Assembly: GCA_963814985.1 (NCBI GenBank) | Contig: CAWFFV010000057.1 | Location: forward strand, 434,001 to 498,000 | DNA: 64,000 nucleotides | Direction: 5' to 3' | Origin: CAWFFV01 sp963814985 | Lineage (GTDB): Bacteria; Chloroflexota; Ktedonobacteria; Ktedonobacterales; Ktedonobacteraceae | Shown: piece by piece, positions 43,940 to 52,476 of the stretch | How the letters are laid out: each line of letters starts with the position of its first letter | Numbering within the stretch: the first letter of the stretch is position 1 | Translations under genes and position numbers: made by a program | The notes under the pieces: model-generated | The model's input: only the letters and a program-made list of their open reading frames with translations | Databases searched by the model: none | Told to the model about the DNA's origin: nothing

Positions 43940-43990
43940 AAAAATCCTTTCTGGGGATCCTCATACCTGCGGGCTGAGGGGGGAAAGAAA
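43940..43990 (-). promoter_or_regulatory. Hairpin leader of DNA methyltransferase gene
   Basis: Transcript-sense order TTTCCCC, stem CCTCAGCC / GG-T-A-TGAGG with CGCA loop, then AAAGGA and ATG. It matches the panB leader (20887-20940) in order, spacing and most bases; the loop and bulge differ while the stem pairs. The 350 bases between here and the peroxiredoxin gene hold nothing else recognisable. Confidence 0.5.
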
Positions 43991-44337
43991 GGCACACGAC
44001 CTCATGTCGAACCCTGTGTGTACCCATCGTTGTTAAAACAAAACTCCAACTATCTTCATCATAGGGGAGAAATCCAACGATGTCAATGATTTTTATTCGT
44101 ATCATACATCCCATTGTAATATATTGTTGTTTGTATTGAAGGGCAAGAAGCCCATCCCACCTGAAGCATCAACTATCTTCAGCGGATTTTGGCGAAATGG
44201 AATTAAGAAGTACTTATGCAGGATTTAGCGAGTTCTCTGGTGGAAAGATGAGAAAGGTGATAGAGTAGAGTACACATTCTTTTGGCAAGCCTTACGTGCC
44301 CTTGCTTGGGCAAAAAAAGAGTAGGAGAATACAGAAC

Positions 44338-44801
44338 ATGAGTCAGAAACAGATTTAGGTGGGCGCCAGGCTCCCGACTTTTCCCTGCCCACACAGAGCG
44401 GACAAACTGTCAGTCTGAACGATTTTCAGGGACAGAAAGCCGTTGTTCTTTATTTTTACCCGAAGGACAACACACCCGGCTGTACCACCGAGGCGTGTTC
44501 ATTTCGCGATAGCTACGAAGTCTTCAAAGAGGCTGGAGCTGAAGTTATCGGTGTCAGTTCCGACAGTGAGGAGTCTCACCAGCAGTTTGCCAGTAAGTAC
44601 AAACTGTCTTTTCTTCTACTCAGCGACCGCAATGGTGAACTCAGAAAGAAATATGGTGTTCCTACTACGCTTGGGCTTTTGCCGGGACGTGTCACCTACG
44701 TCATTGATAAACAGAGAATTGTGCGCCACGTCTTCTCGTCCCAAATCGCGCCAGCAAAACATGTGGAAGAGTCGCTCAAAATTCTCGAGACGCTGAAATA
44801 A
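44338..44801 (+). pseudogene. Peroxiredoxin (BCP/AhpC-TSA), frameshift at codon 4
   Basis: Thiol peroxidase reducing H2O2 and organic peroxides. ATG 44338 has a good GTAGGAG site. It reads MSQK; a missing A in the run 44347-44349 would give MSQKTDLGGRQAPDFSLP, which joins the long intact frame: GQTVSLNDFQGQ, VLYFYPKDNTPGCTTEACSFRD (peroxidatic and resolving Cys of BCP type), EVIGVSSDSEESHQQF, RKKYGVP, GRVTYVIDKQ. The reconstructed length is about 154 residues, normal for BCP. As written only a short peptide or a shortened internal start would be made. Probably a sequencing indel. Confidence 0.85.
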
Positions 44802-44958
44802 GGTAACTACTCAAGCTCCCTTTTTCTGATTCCTCCAGCGCCTTGGCGCTTCGCTGACTGTTTTGTTGTCGTTGGCAGAGTTTGCGGCACAAACTCTGCC
44901 AACGACAACAAAATGAGAGCGAGCCACCGCAGGTGGTGAGGAGACTTGAGTAGTTGCC
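44802..44958 (+). repeat. Variable-core palindromic element, copy E
   Basis: GGTAACTACTCAAG at 44802, CTGATTCCTCC, side hairpin AGCGCCTTGGCGCT, perfect 24-bp core (44861-44884 with 44890-44913), CCACCGCAGGTGG and CTTGAGTAGTTGCC at the right end. It starts one base after the peroxiredoxin stop. Confidence 0.9.
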
Positions 44959-44978
44959 GATTCCTATGAGAACTGGCC

Positions 44979-45271
44979 TTACTTGTTGCGCGTCAGGGTC
45001 CAGGGGCCATTCCCGCTCTGTTGATTCCAGGTTCCCTCTAATCGGGAGCCATCTGCTGAAAGGGCGAATCCCGCTACTCCATGCTGATCGTTCCAGGATT
45101 GGTAGTACGCGAAAGCCAGCACACGTGTTGCAGGGTTAAACGTCCCTATCGTGACCTGGCCCTGTCCAGATGCCTGATCCCAGTGTCCTTCAACGTGCTC
45201 AGACGATCCCGTAAGTGTCAGAGGACCATATTGTGTTGAATACCATGTGCCAAAATACTCGTTTGACCCAT
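44979..45271 (-). pseudogene. Small beta-rich protein of about 97 residues, frameshifted
   Basis: AGGAGA sits before ATG 45271, which reads MGQTSI; adding one T to the run at 45252-45255 gives FGTWYSTQYGPLTLTGSSE and an intact frame through GHWDQASGQGQVTIGTF, LAFAYYQSWNDQ, FALSADGSRLEGTWNQQSG and GPWTLTRNK, ending TAA 44979-44981. GxW repeats with alternating strands suggest a small lipocalin-like or avidin-like barrel. No function assigned. The 285 bases upstream hold only promoter-like AT-rich sequence. Confidence 0.6.
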
Positions 45272-45556
45272 ATTGTTATCTCCTTGTGTAAGCACATTTT
45301 ATGCTTGAATTGTACTCTAATGATTATATAGCAGTACCTATTCCCATTATATCTGGTGTGCCAAAACGTCGAATTTTGTATAACTTGCTCACCTCAGTCA
45401 GTCAGGGAGAGTGCCAACATCGTGGAGGGAAGAATTTGAGGGGAAAATGGCAGTGAAACGGACAGAAGGGTGGTAAACTTGTGGGGAGAGAAGACCAACA
45501 AATTATCTCTTCGGCGTTAGATTGGTATTTAGAAGCAGTGGTTAGGAGATATTTTT

Positions 45557-46897
45557 ATGCAGAGACGTTTTGGTACCCCTGCATTGTGTTCATTACTGGT
45601 ATTGGTTGTCATATTCCTCTCTTCATGTGGCATATCCAGGGTTGGTACAATTCCTCGCGGTACACCGGATACCGGTAATGGAACGCTGGCAGTGATCCCT
45701 ACAGGCTCACCAGATCCACTAGTTGTGCCACCAGCTCCGGCCAATGCCACTGGTGCTTTTTACTCATTCGTGCGGGCAAACCAGCTCTGGGTTACTCTGA
45801 ACGGGACAAAACCTGTCCAGGTGACAAATTTCGATTTTACCAGTGTTCCCAATGTCTTCTGGTATCGACCCGTCTGGTCAAAGGGAGACCACTATATCGC
45901 CTTTATTATGGCGGCTCGTCCTATGGGGCTTGGCGGAGGTGGCTGTCCTGGCCCTGATTATGGTGCCAATGGAAATCTCTACCTGATGAATACAGAGACA
46001 AAACAGTTCACCAGGATAGCATTTCCCTCTATTCTCCAGAATGTTCAGATGAAGGGGACCCCTCAGAACGATTATTGGCAGTATGTTTTCTGGGAAGATG
46101 CAACACATCTACTGGCATGGTACAATGATGTGACTGGAAAGGTGAGCAGTGCAGCTGGCTTATACCGCTACGATATCAATACGCAGAAATTGACACAGGT
46201 TATTCCACTGAGTGTTCTTGGAAGTGCGACACTTTCTAGTCCTCAGAAGAATATGCCATTACTAATCTCTCTACGTTATAGCAATGGGCAACTTTTCTAT
46301 CAAGTCGTCGTACATCCTTTTGAGCAGCAAAGTCAGGTGGTTATTTATCGTCATTCTGTAAGCCATCCGGAGATGCAGAGTAGCAAAATCTTGCAGATAG
46401 GAACCGAGCCATGGTGTGCTCTCCCACAGAGTGGACCTTATATAAAACCCGGCTGGGATATTTCGTCCAATGGTGAGCAACTTGTCACTCAGATGATTAC
46501 AGCAACAAGTTCTACTCAGGCAGTAGGAACTATCCAAACGCTTAACCTGGAAGACGGTTCAACTACAGCACTGTTTGCGCAAGCACCTGTGGACCTGCTT
46601 GGGCAGGATCTTCTACTGATGTGGGGACCAGATAGCCAGACCGTCGTCGCTACAGCATCTCATATGCTGACTCCAATTGGTCCTTACTCTGCATCTCTGG
46701 CGGATCCAGCAGCGATGCAACAATATACTCCTAACCTGGCAGGACAGGTTGTCTGGCGGTCCGATAGTTCAGCATTTGCACTGCAAAATGCTGAAACAGT
46801 AGATCAGACGGAAACACCGAATGTTTACGTGTTTTTTACAGGAGACACACGTGGGCGAATGTTATTAACAGATGCCCTTGAATTTAGTTGGGGATAA
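45557..46897 (+). CDS. Lipoprotein with TolB/WD40-like propeller
   Basis: A 446-residue exported lipoprotein: signal peptide ALCSLLVLVVIFLSSC with lipobox Cys at about 24, then a Pro/Gly/Thr-rich linker and a beta-propeller of TolB/WD40-type repeats (NQLWVTLNGTKPVQVTNF, FWYRPVWSKGDHYIAFI, GNLYLMNTETKQFTRIAF, LYRYDINTQKLTQV, PSQTVVAT-like GPDSQTVVATAS, VWRSDSSAFALQ). AGGAGA precedes the ATG. Followed after 6 bases by a small membrane protein, so they form an operon. Likely ligand or protein binding at the membrane surface; specific role unknown. Confidence 0.85.
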   Translation: MQRRFGTPALCSLLVLVVIFLSSCGISRVGTIPRGTPDTGNGTLAVIPTGSPDPLVVPPAPANATGAFYSFVRANQLWVTLNGTKPVQVTNFDFTSVPNVFWYRPVWSKGDHYIAFIMAARPMGLGGGGCPGPDYGANGNLYLMNTETKQFTRIAFPSILQNVQMKGTPQNDYWQYVFWEDATHLLAWYNDVTGKVSSAAGLYRYDINTQKLTQVIPLSVLGSATLSSPQKNMPLLISLRYSNGQLFYQVVVHPFEQQSQVVIYRHSVSHPEMQSSKILQIGTEPWCALPQSGPYIKPGWDISSNGEQLVTQMITATSSTQAVGTIQTLNLEDGSTTALFAQAPVDLLGQDLLLMWGPDSQTVVATASHMLTPIGPYSASLADPAAMQQYTPNLAGQVVWRSDSSAFALQNAETVDQTETPNVYVFFTGDTRGRMLLTDALEFSWG

Positions 46898-46903
46898 ATT
46901 TTC

Positions 46904-47293
46904 ATGAATGCTGTTCTGTGGACCTTAGCAAGTGTAGTTGCCTATATCGGTGGATTGATAATCATCGTGAGAGTAACGCCCAGACTGCTGTTACATTCCT
47001 TTGACGAATTTACCTTTATGGGAATTGCCGCTTTGGACATCTTTGGGGCTATCCTGATATTTGGCTCTGTGGGTGTGACGTATGGCTTGTTTAATGCTGC
47101 TTTAGCTATTAAGATTTTCGATTCCCTGTTGTTAGTCATTGTCATCCTGGTGACACTACGTATATCACTATCCAGTTTCAGGCCGCGTATCGTTAGTGGA
47201 ACGTTCCGGCTTTCTCGCATTCTGGCGGGCAGTTTTTGTCTTTGTCTTGCTGCTGCTGCCCTTTACTCCATAGTACAGTTTTTCCATGCCTGA
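46904..47293 (+). CDS. Small four-helix membrane protein
   Basis: A 129-residue protein with four predicted membrane segments (about 5-25, 38-62, 64-84 and 105-125) and little else: TLASVVAYIGGLIIIV, MGIAALDIFGAILIFG, IFDSLLLVIVILVTLRI, RILAGSFCLCLAAAAL. Not recognised as a known family. Six bases after the lipoprotein gene, so co-transcribed; a strong hairpin follows. Confidence 0.7.
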   Translation: MNAVLWTLASVVAYIGGLIIIVRVTPRLLLHSFDEFTFMGIAALDIFGAILIFGSVGVTYGLFNAALAIKIFDSLLLVIVILVTLRISLSSFRPRIVSGTFRLSRILAGSFCLCLAAAALYSIVQFFHA

Positions 47294-47300
47294 TGAGAAG

Positions 47301-47353
47301 AGAAGTGACCTGTACTCCTGTACACGTTGATATAGGGAGTACAGGTCACTTCT
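47301..47353. terminator. Hairpin after lipoprotein operon
   Basis: Perfect 18-bp inverted repeat AGAAGTGACCTGTACTCC (47301-47318 with 47336-47353), 17-base loop, no T-run; probable transcript end or mRNA-stabilising hairpin. Confidence 0.55.
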
Positions 47354-47561
47354 TGCATTACACGAAATGCCCGAACCACTCAACGATACGGCACAGTCGA
47401 TCTACACGCTGCTGTAGCTGTACCTGCCTGGGCCAATCCATCAAGTGACTGGCATTGGGATAGCCGAATTTGTGTTATCATGAAAATGTATCGGTTTTGT
47501 CTCCTTTGAATGCTAGAAGGGACACATCTCATGGTATTTCGGGGAAGAGGTAAGCTAAACA

Positions 47562-48321
47562 ATGATTGTACGCGATATTATGACTACCAAATTGGTGACA
47601 GTTGCACCTGATGATACACTGGCTCATGCTGCCAACGTATTGCGCCAATATCAATTCCATCATTTGCCAGTGGTCCGTACCGTAAATATAAACGATTTAC
47701 CACAGCCGGAGCACGATTCACGGAAGACAATATCTTTTACTCGAAGGCTTACTCACTTCTCAAGATATTGATATGGTGGCGGCGCTTGCTCAGCAAAATT
47801 CTTCCGCTGATGAACAGCAACGATCCTGGCAAGAGCATACTGTTGCTGAGGTGATGCATCGTGCTCTTATCCGTGTGACACCGACAACTGGCGTTGCGGC
47901 GGCCGCACAATTACTTGTTGAGCGTGGACTAAACTACTTACCCGTGGTGGAGTATGGTCATATCGATCAGGAAAGCAAAACTCTCCTGGTTGGTTTGCTC
48001 ACACGTAGTGACCTGCTGATTACTCTTTCGCGTGCTATGGGAGCTTTTGAACCAGGAATGCAGTTAGATATTCCCTTACCAATCGGAGATCTGACTCCTT
48101 TAGCGGAAACCTTACGTATTGCGACCGAGCTACATATAAGGATACGCAGTATTATGGCAGTGCCTCTGGCTGATGGGGTGCCCCATGTTGTAACTGTGCG
48201 CCTGGGTACAATCAATCCTACCCCTTTATTAATGCGTTTACAGGGGGAAGGCATTCAATATTCATTTGGTAGTCCGCTCGTAGATGATGGCACATTCGCA
48301 GAGGGTAGTAAATATGCTTAA
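47562..48321 (+). pseudogene. acuB: AcuB-like CBS-pair protein, single frameshift
   Basis: AcuB is part of the acu system controlling acetyl-CoA synthetase by lysine acetylation. The ATG follows GGGGAAGAGG-like sequence. First CBS: MTTKLVTVAPDDTLAHAANVLRQYQFHHLPVV; then a frame change near 47733 (one extra T) and LLLEGLLTSQDIDMVAAL; second CBS: VAEVMHRALIRVTPTTGVAAAAQLL and GLLTRSDLLITLSRAMG; C-terminal ACT-like region (LHIRIRSIMAVPLADG). The reconstructed length is about 252 residues. The stop overlaps the next gene's ATG by eight bases, so the two proteins are coupled. CBS pairs usually bind adenine nucleotides. Confidence 0.85.
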
Positions 48322-50308
48322 TACATTGCCTCAACATAGAGCGCGGATGATCTTTGATCCCGAAGAACTACGCTACGACTTTGGAGCGTGGCATCCGTTG
48401 CAACCTATGCGTCTAAAAGCGTTGATGGATCTGCTGGAGAGTAGCAGACTTTGGCGGGCTGATGATGAGCGTACATACCTGAAGCTGCGCGCCGCAACTA
48501 TAGAGGAGTTAAGTCTGGTTCATACCCATGATTATATCGCGGCAGTCCAGCGTCTGAGCCTTCCCGAAGATAGCAATATGGACTCTGTCCAACGGGCACA
48601 ATTGGCTCTCCACTACGGATTTGGCGATGCCGATACCCCTGCTGCGTCAGGTATGCATGATGTATCTGCACATGTTGTTGGTGGTACTTTAATAGCAATA
48701 AGTGCGGTAATGGGTCTTCCAGAAGGTGGTGTCTTCGACACGGAAGAAGAGCGTCCTTTGCATGTTTTTCATCCTGCTGGGGGCTGGCATCATGCATGGG
48801 CTGAGCGAGCATCGGGTTTCTGTATTTACAATGATCCCGCAATTGCTATTGCCCATGTACTGAGATCCAAAGAAGCCAAAGTATTGTATGTTGACTTCGA
48901 TGCCCATCATGGTGATGGTGTACAGCGTGCATTTTATGATGATCCGCGCGTGATGACCGTCTCTATTCATGAAACAGGACGCCATCTTTTTCCTGGCACC
49001 GGTGATGTACTTGAGTTGGGGAGTAGGGGAGGGCGTGGCTACTCGGTAAATGTGCCCTTAGAGCCATTTACCGAAGATGACTCATATATCGAAGTGATGG
49101 ACTCGCTGCTTTCTCCTCTGGTGACCGCATTTGCTCCCGATGTGATCATCACTGCACATGGCTGTGATACCCATGCCTGGGATCCACTGACCCACCTTAG
49201 TTTGACCATGCGCGGAATTCGTGCGCAGGTAAAAATGGCACACCAGCTCGCACATACGTACTGCCAAGGACGTTGGGTAGCAATCGGCGGCGGCGGTTAT
49301 GACCTGTATCGTGTAGTGCCACGTGCCTGGAGTATCTTGTGGGCAGAGATGTCGGACCAACAAGTACCTGAACGACTACCGGAGAAGTGGGTAGAGCACT
49401 GGCAGCCGATCTGGCAAGGAGTCCAGGATCAGGAACAGGCGGCCCAACAAGCCATGGAGAAAACTTCCACATCTACCAATTTTCCCACAACTTTTATGGA
49501 TCGGCCAGAAGATTTTCCTCCGCAACCTCGTCGTTGGTCCATCAGCCATACTAACAGGCATACAGTCTCACTGGTGCGTCATCTCGTAATTCCCTCTTCG
49601 GTGCGGCAGGCCTTTCCATCGATGGGACAGCGTTCACCATTAGCTGGTCTATTTGACTTGTTACACTTAAACAAAGAGTCAACCCCTTCGCGTAGTAAAG
49701 CAATGGAGACTCACTCTGGTCCCATCTTGCTTCGTGATTTCTGTCCCCCTTCGCTCGTTGAGCGTCTGAAGCCGGATAGTGGGTTGCGAGCATTTGCCCG
49801 TTTTCCAGAGCGTGAGCATCAGTTACTTTTAAATATTGCCAGGAGTCCCGATTGTGCTCTTGCGCTTGCCCATACACCCACAGGCGAGATCGTTGGTGAA
49901 GTGACAATTGCCCCTGCTGATGAATGGTGGGAGGGGATTGAAAATTTGTATGAGGTTGCTATTGAAGTTAGCTCAAATTGGCGTAGCGAGGGCATTGCCC
50001 ACAACCTGTTGGCATTTGCATTAGAGCTTGATGCACTGGAGGATATGATCTTCTTCGCAATGGGCTTATCGTGGCATTGGGACACCGAAGGTCTGGGTAT
50101 CTCGATGTATCGCTATCGTGAGTTGATCGTCCAGATCTTTGCATCGCAAGGCTTTGTCGAGTATCCCACAACTGAGCCAAACATAAGCATGGAGCCTACA
50201 AATGTCTTAACAGCGCGTATCGGCAAACGTGTAGATAAGCGTATTATCAGTCAGTTTCTCAACCGGCTCCTCAGTTCTCAGCATCTCTCAGGCTTCTACT
50301 CTCGGTGA
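48314..50308 (+). CDS. AcuC histone-deacetylase-type enzyme fused to AcuA-type acetyltransferase
   Basis: A 664-residue fusion. Residues about 5-370 form an AcuC/HDAC-family deacetylase: YHPAGG-like FHPAGGWHHAWA (tandem His), YVDFDAHHGDGVQ (Asp/His metal ligands), SIHETG, ITAHGCDTHAWDPL (metal Asp) and IGGGGYDLYRVVPRAW. After a roughly 100-residue linker, residues about 475-655 match AcuA: EIVGEVTIAP, EVAIEVSSNWRSEGIAHNLL (GNAT acetyl-CoA loop), GLSWHWDTEGLGISMYRY, GFVEYPTTEPNIS and TARIGKRVDKRIISQF, the last blocks being characteristic of B. subtilis AcuA. The chain thus holds both the acetylating and deacetylating activities for acetyl-CoA synthetase. ATG 48314 overlaps the acuB stop. Confidence 0.92.
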   Translation: MLNTLPQHRARMIFDPEELRYDFGAWHPLQPMRLKALMDLLESSRLWRADDERTYLKLRAATIEELSLVHTHDYIAAVQRLSLPEDSNMDSVQRAQLALHYGFGDADTPAASGMHDVSAHVVGGTLIAISAVMGLPEGGVFDTEEERPLHVFHPAGGWHHAWAERASGFCIYNDPAIAIAHVLRSKEAKVLYVDFDAHHGDGVQRAFYDDPRVMTVSIHETGRHLFPGTGDVLELGSRGGRGYSVNVPLEPFTEDDSYIEVMDSLLSPLVTAFAPDVIITAHGCDTHAWDPLTHLSLTMRGIRAQVKMAHQLAHTYCQGRWVAIGGGGYDLYRVVPRAWSILWAEMSDQQVPERLPEKWVEHWQPIWQGVQDQEQAAQQAMEKTSTSTNFPTTFMDRPEDFPPQPRRWSISHTNRHTVSLVRHLVIPSSVRQAFPSMGQRSPLAGLFDLLHLNKESTPSRSKAMETHSGPILLRDFCPPSLVERLKPDSGLRAFARFPEREHQLLLNIARSPDCALALAHTPTGEIVGEVTIAPADEWWEGIENLYEVAIEVSSNWRSEGIAHNLLAFALELDALEDMIFFAMGLSWHWDTEGLGISMYRYRELIVQIFASQGFVEYPTTEPNISMEPTNVLTARIGKRVDKRIISQFLNRLLSSQHLSGFYSR

Positions 50309-50312
50309 GCTT

Positions 50313-50358
50313 GTGAAGAGCATGCAGATGCGTTTAAATGCATCTGCATGCTCTTCAC
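50313..50358. terminator. Bidirectional hairpin between convergent genes
   Basis: Perfect 19-bp arms GTGAAGAGCATGCAGATGC (50313-50331) with the complement at 50340-50358, eight-base AT loop. It separates acuC-acuA from the KGG gene on the other strand. Confidence 0.65.
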
Positions 50359-50376
50359 AGAGTGAAAACCGCGATC

Positions 50377-50700
50377 TTAGCGTTTTTCATTCTCTCCGTG
50401 AACGGCATGGCCACCTTTGCGTCCAGCTTCGCGGGCTTCTTCACTGGTGAACTCATGAGCAGTGCCTTTCTCATGAGCCATAGGGCCTGCTTTCTGGTGC
50501 TGTTCCTTGCTAACGGACTCACTGCCTTTGCGTCCAGTTTCGCGGGCTTCTTCACGAGTGAACTCATGGGCAGTGCTTTTCTCATGAGTCATAGGGGCAG
50601 ATTTCTGGCGCTGTTCCTTGCTGACAGACTCCCCGCCCTTGCGTCCAGTTTCGCTACGTTTCTCGTGCGGTGACTTCTCCTGTTTTTCCTGTTCAGGCAT
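50377..50700 (-). CDS. KGG-motif stress protein (YciG/GsiB-like)
   Basis: A 107-residue hydrophilic protein made of three repeats containing (E/T)GRKG(G/S)ESVSKEQ and EEAREAGRKGG, the KGG (Pfam stress-induced bacterial acidophilic repeat) motif of GsiB, YciG and con-10. These are hydrophilin-like desiccation or general stress proteins, disordered in solution. Rich in Glu, Lys, Gly and His, no Cys or Trp. AAGGAG precedes ATG 50700. Regulation unknown; the second ECF sigma factor lies on the far side of its promoter region. Confidence 0.88.
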   Translation of the reverse strand: MPEQEKQEKSPHEKRSETGRKGGESVSKEQRQKSAPMTHEKSTAHEFTREEARETGRKGSESVSKEQHQKAGPMAHEKGTAHEFTSEEAREAGRKGGHAVHGENEKR

Positions 50701-51121
50701 GTTTCTTCTCCTTAAATTTTCATCCTTATCGCTTTCGAACTCTCATTCCATTGTTACTGGGGAATGGTAGCTCTTTCTTGAACACGGTCGAGAACGGAAA
50801 TCAGATACTCAACACTATTTTATGTGTCTTTATTTATCTTGAAGGCATTTCCTCAATCGAGAACAAAAGGGTAAAAACAGAGTACATGCAGTTTGGGGTT
50901 CCTCCGCACGGCTTACAAACATTAGAAAATGATAAGAAATAAATAAGAATAAGATAAGTAATCGAATTGCTAGTTTTATTAAAGAGATACCCAATGGCTT
51001 TAATATACTTTAGTTTATGCTTAGAGAGATGTAATGAAGAGTTTAGAAAGATCGAAACTACTTGATCTTTCTACTTGAAACGGCTACGCTAAGGAGGACA
51101 AAGAAAAGTGAGGATATAATT
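50701..51121. other. 420-base divergent regulatory region
   Basis: AT-rich (strongly so at 50930-51030) with no convincing gene; by position it carries the promoters of the KGG gene and the ECF sigma gene. Confidence 0.4.
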
Positions 51122-51742
51122 ATGCAAGTACGAGAACGCACTAAAGCCCAGGCTCCCGAAATATCTGATGGTACATTGGTGAGACAAACTCTTGCTGGCG
51201 ACCAGCATGCCTTTGAAATGTTGGTATGTCGCTATAATGTGCCATTATTCAATTTCATCTGCCATTGTCTGGGTGATTATGATCTGGCGTGTGATGTATC
51301 GCAGCAAGTTTTTCTTCAGTTATATATTTCCATGCCCACATTGTGGACGGGAGAACCCCTCAAAGCCTGGCTTTTCCAGGTGGCACGCAATCGATGTCTG
51401 GATGAGTTGAGGCGTAAGCGTGCCATTCACTTCTCTGATCTAGAGTTATCTAATGATGATGATGACCTCTCCCCGTTGGCCATTATGCCTGATACACGTC
51501 CTTTACCTGAAGAGATTGCTGAGCGCCATGATTTACAGCGTACTCTGCAAAAAGCGATAGAAGGGTTGCCACCCAAATTTCGCTCGGTGGTTCTTTTACG
51601 GTACGCTGGACAGCTAAGTTTCTCGGAAATTGGTAGGACACTCAACATGCCAGAGGCGACGGCAAAAACATACTTTCAGCGTGCTCGTCCATTACTACGT
51701 GCCGCACTCACCTCACAGGGACAATCAGCATCCGTTTCCTAG
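51122..51742 (+). CDS. ECF RNA polymerase sigma factor
   Basis: A 206-residue sigma-70 family protein. ATG 51122 (MQVRERTKAQ) with GTGAGGA upstream; an in-frame TTG/ATG further upstream is less likely. Region 2: LVRQTLAGDQHAFEMLVCRYNVPLFNFICHCLGDYDLACDVSQQVFLQLY; inter-region acidic linker with DDDD; region 4: GLPPKFRSVVLLRYAGQLSFSEIGRTLNMPEATAKTYFQRARPLL. Followed 100 bases later by a small gene that is its likely partner. Confidence 0.93.
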   Translation: MQVRERTKAQAPEISDGTLVRQTLAGDQHAFEMLVCRYNVPLFNFICHCLGDYDLACDVSQQVFLQLYISMPTLWTGEPLKAWLFQVARNRCLDELRRKRAIHFSDLELSNDDDDLSPLAIMPDTRPLPEEIAERHDLQRTLQKAIEGLPPKFRSVVLLRYAGQLSFSEIGRTLNMPEATAKTYFQRARPLLRAALTSQGQSASVS

Positions 51743-51845
51743 TGTTTCTCAATATTCTCTAAGAAACCTTAAAAAGTGAAACTTCCTTTTTCCGTTTTTC
51801 GTACTAATAGCAGAGATGGTATGAATAACGTAAGAGGGAGTATAT

Positions 51846-52070
51846 ATGCAATATTCTCACCGGCTTCTTTTCTCTGAGGAAATGTCGTCGGATGATGAGA
51901 TTGATAATCTCTTCAACCAATTGCAACACGTAGAACCACCCCGATCGTTGGTAGAGCGCATCATGAATGCAGTAGCGCATCTATCTCACTTACCGCCATC
52001 GCTCCCCTCTACTGCGTGGGATGACCAGGATGATTGTGTGATGCGTCGTGATCACTTGACACCATCCTGA
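51846..52070 (+). CDS. Small putative anti-sigma or sigma-associated protein
   Basis: A 74-residue soluble protein; GAGGGAG lies 6 bases before the ATG. The segment DEIDNLFNQLQHVEPPRSLVERIMNAV resembles short N-terminal pieces of anti-sigma proteins encoded next to ECF factors in related bacteria, but it lacks a membrane helix and zinc motif. Same strand as the sigma gene, 100 bases downstream. Function inferred only from position. Confidence 0.6.
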   Translation: MQYSHRLLFSEEMSSDDEIDNLFNQLQHVEPPRSLVERIMNAVAHLSHLPPSLPSTAWDDQDDCVMRRDHLTPS

Positions 52071-52074
52071 GCCA

Positions 52075-52172
52075 GATTGCGCAATCTGGCCTGTTTGAAA
52101 GCGAAGTAGACTCTCCAGAGAGCAAAGAATGCCATGTACCGTACGAGCAAGGTCATCTTAGTACATAGCATT
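52075..52172 (+). terminator. Two hairpins after the sigma operon
   Basis: CCAGATTGCGCAATCTGG at about 52075-52092 is a perfect short palindrome; a second, imperfect one pairs AGAATGCCATGTAC with GTACATAGCATTCT (about 52126-52172). Probable transcription end. Confidence 0.5.
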
Positions 52173-52258
52173 CTGCTGCTATTGCCTCAGATTCTCAAAT
52201 GTTACGCGTGATTAAGAGAATATAATCATTGAATCTTCTGACGGTGTTGTGACCATGC

Positions 52259-52447
52259 CTATGCGATCTGATCTGAGAGTTTACCCGTATTTACCAACCA
52301 ACGGATAAATTCGAGACGACGGTGATCAGCGGCGGCCTGACGTCTCTCTTTCTCGTTGTAGTCGATACGGAGTTTACTTAACTGAATGACTTCATTCTCT
52401 GCAAATCCACCCTTACGTAAGATGTCGCGATCTTCCTTGCGGTCCAT
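52259..52447 (-). CDS. Small charged protein, unknown
   Basis: A 62-residue helical protein (MDRKEDRDILRKGGFAENEV then LSKLRIDYNEKERRQAAADHRRLEFIRWLV), very rich in Arg, Glu and Asp. A consensus AAGGAGG about 7 bases before the ATG supports expression. No family recognised. It lies just downstream of the single-domain response regulator on the same strand (gap of 29 bases), so it may be co-transcribed with it. Confidence 0.6.
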   Translation of the reverse strand: MDRKEDRDILRKGGFAENEVIQLSKLRIDYNEKERRQAAADHRRLEFIRWLVNTGKLSDQIA

Positions 52448-52476
52448 ATGAACCTCCTTCTTGGGGCTGATAACAA

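Noticed and set aside
9579..44958. Repeated palindromes considered as CRISPR repeats
   Set aside because: Copies are kilobases apart, are not in arrays, have no spacers and no cas genes nearby.
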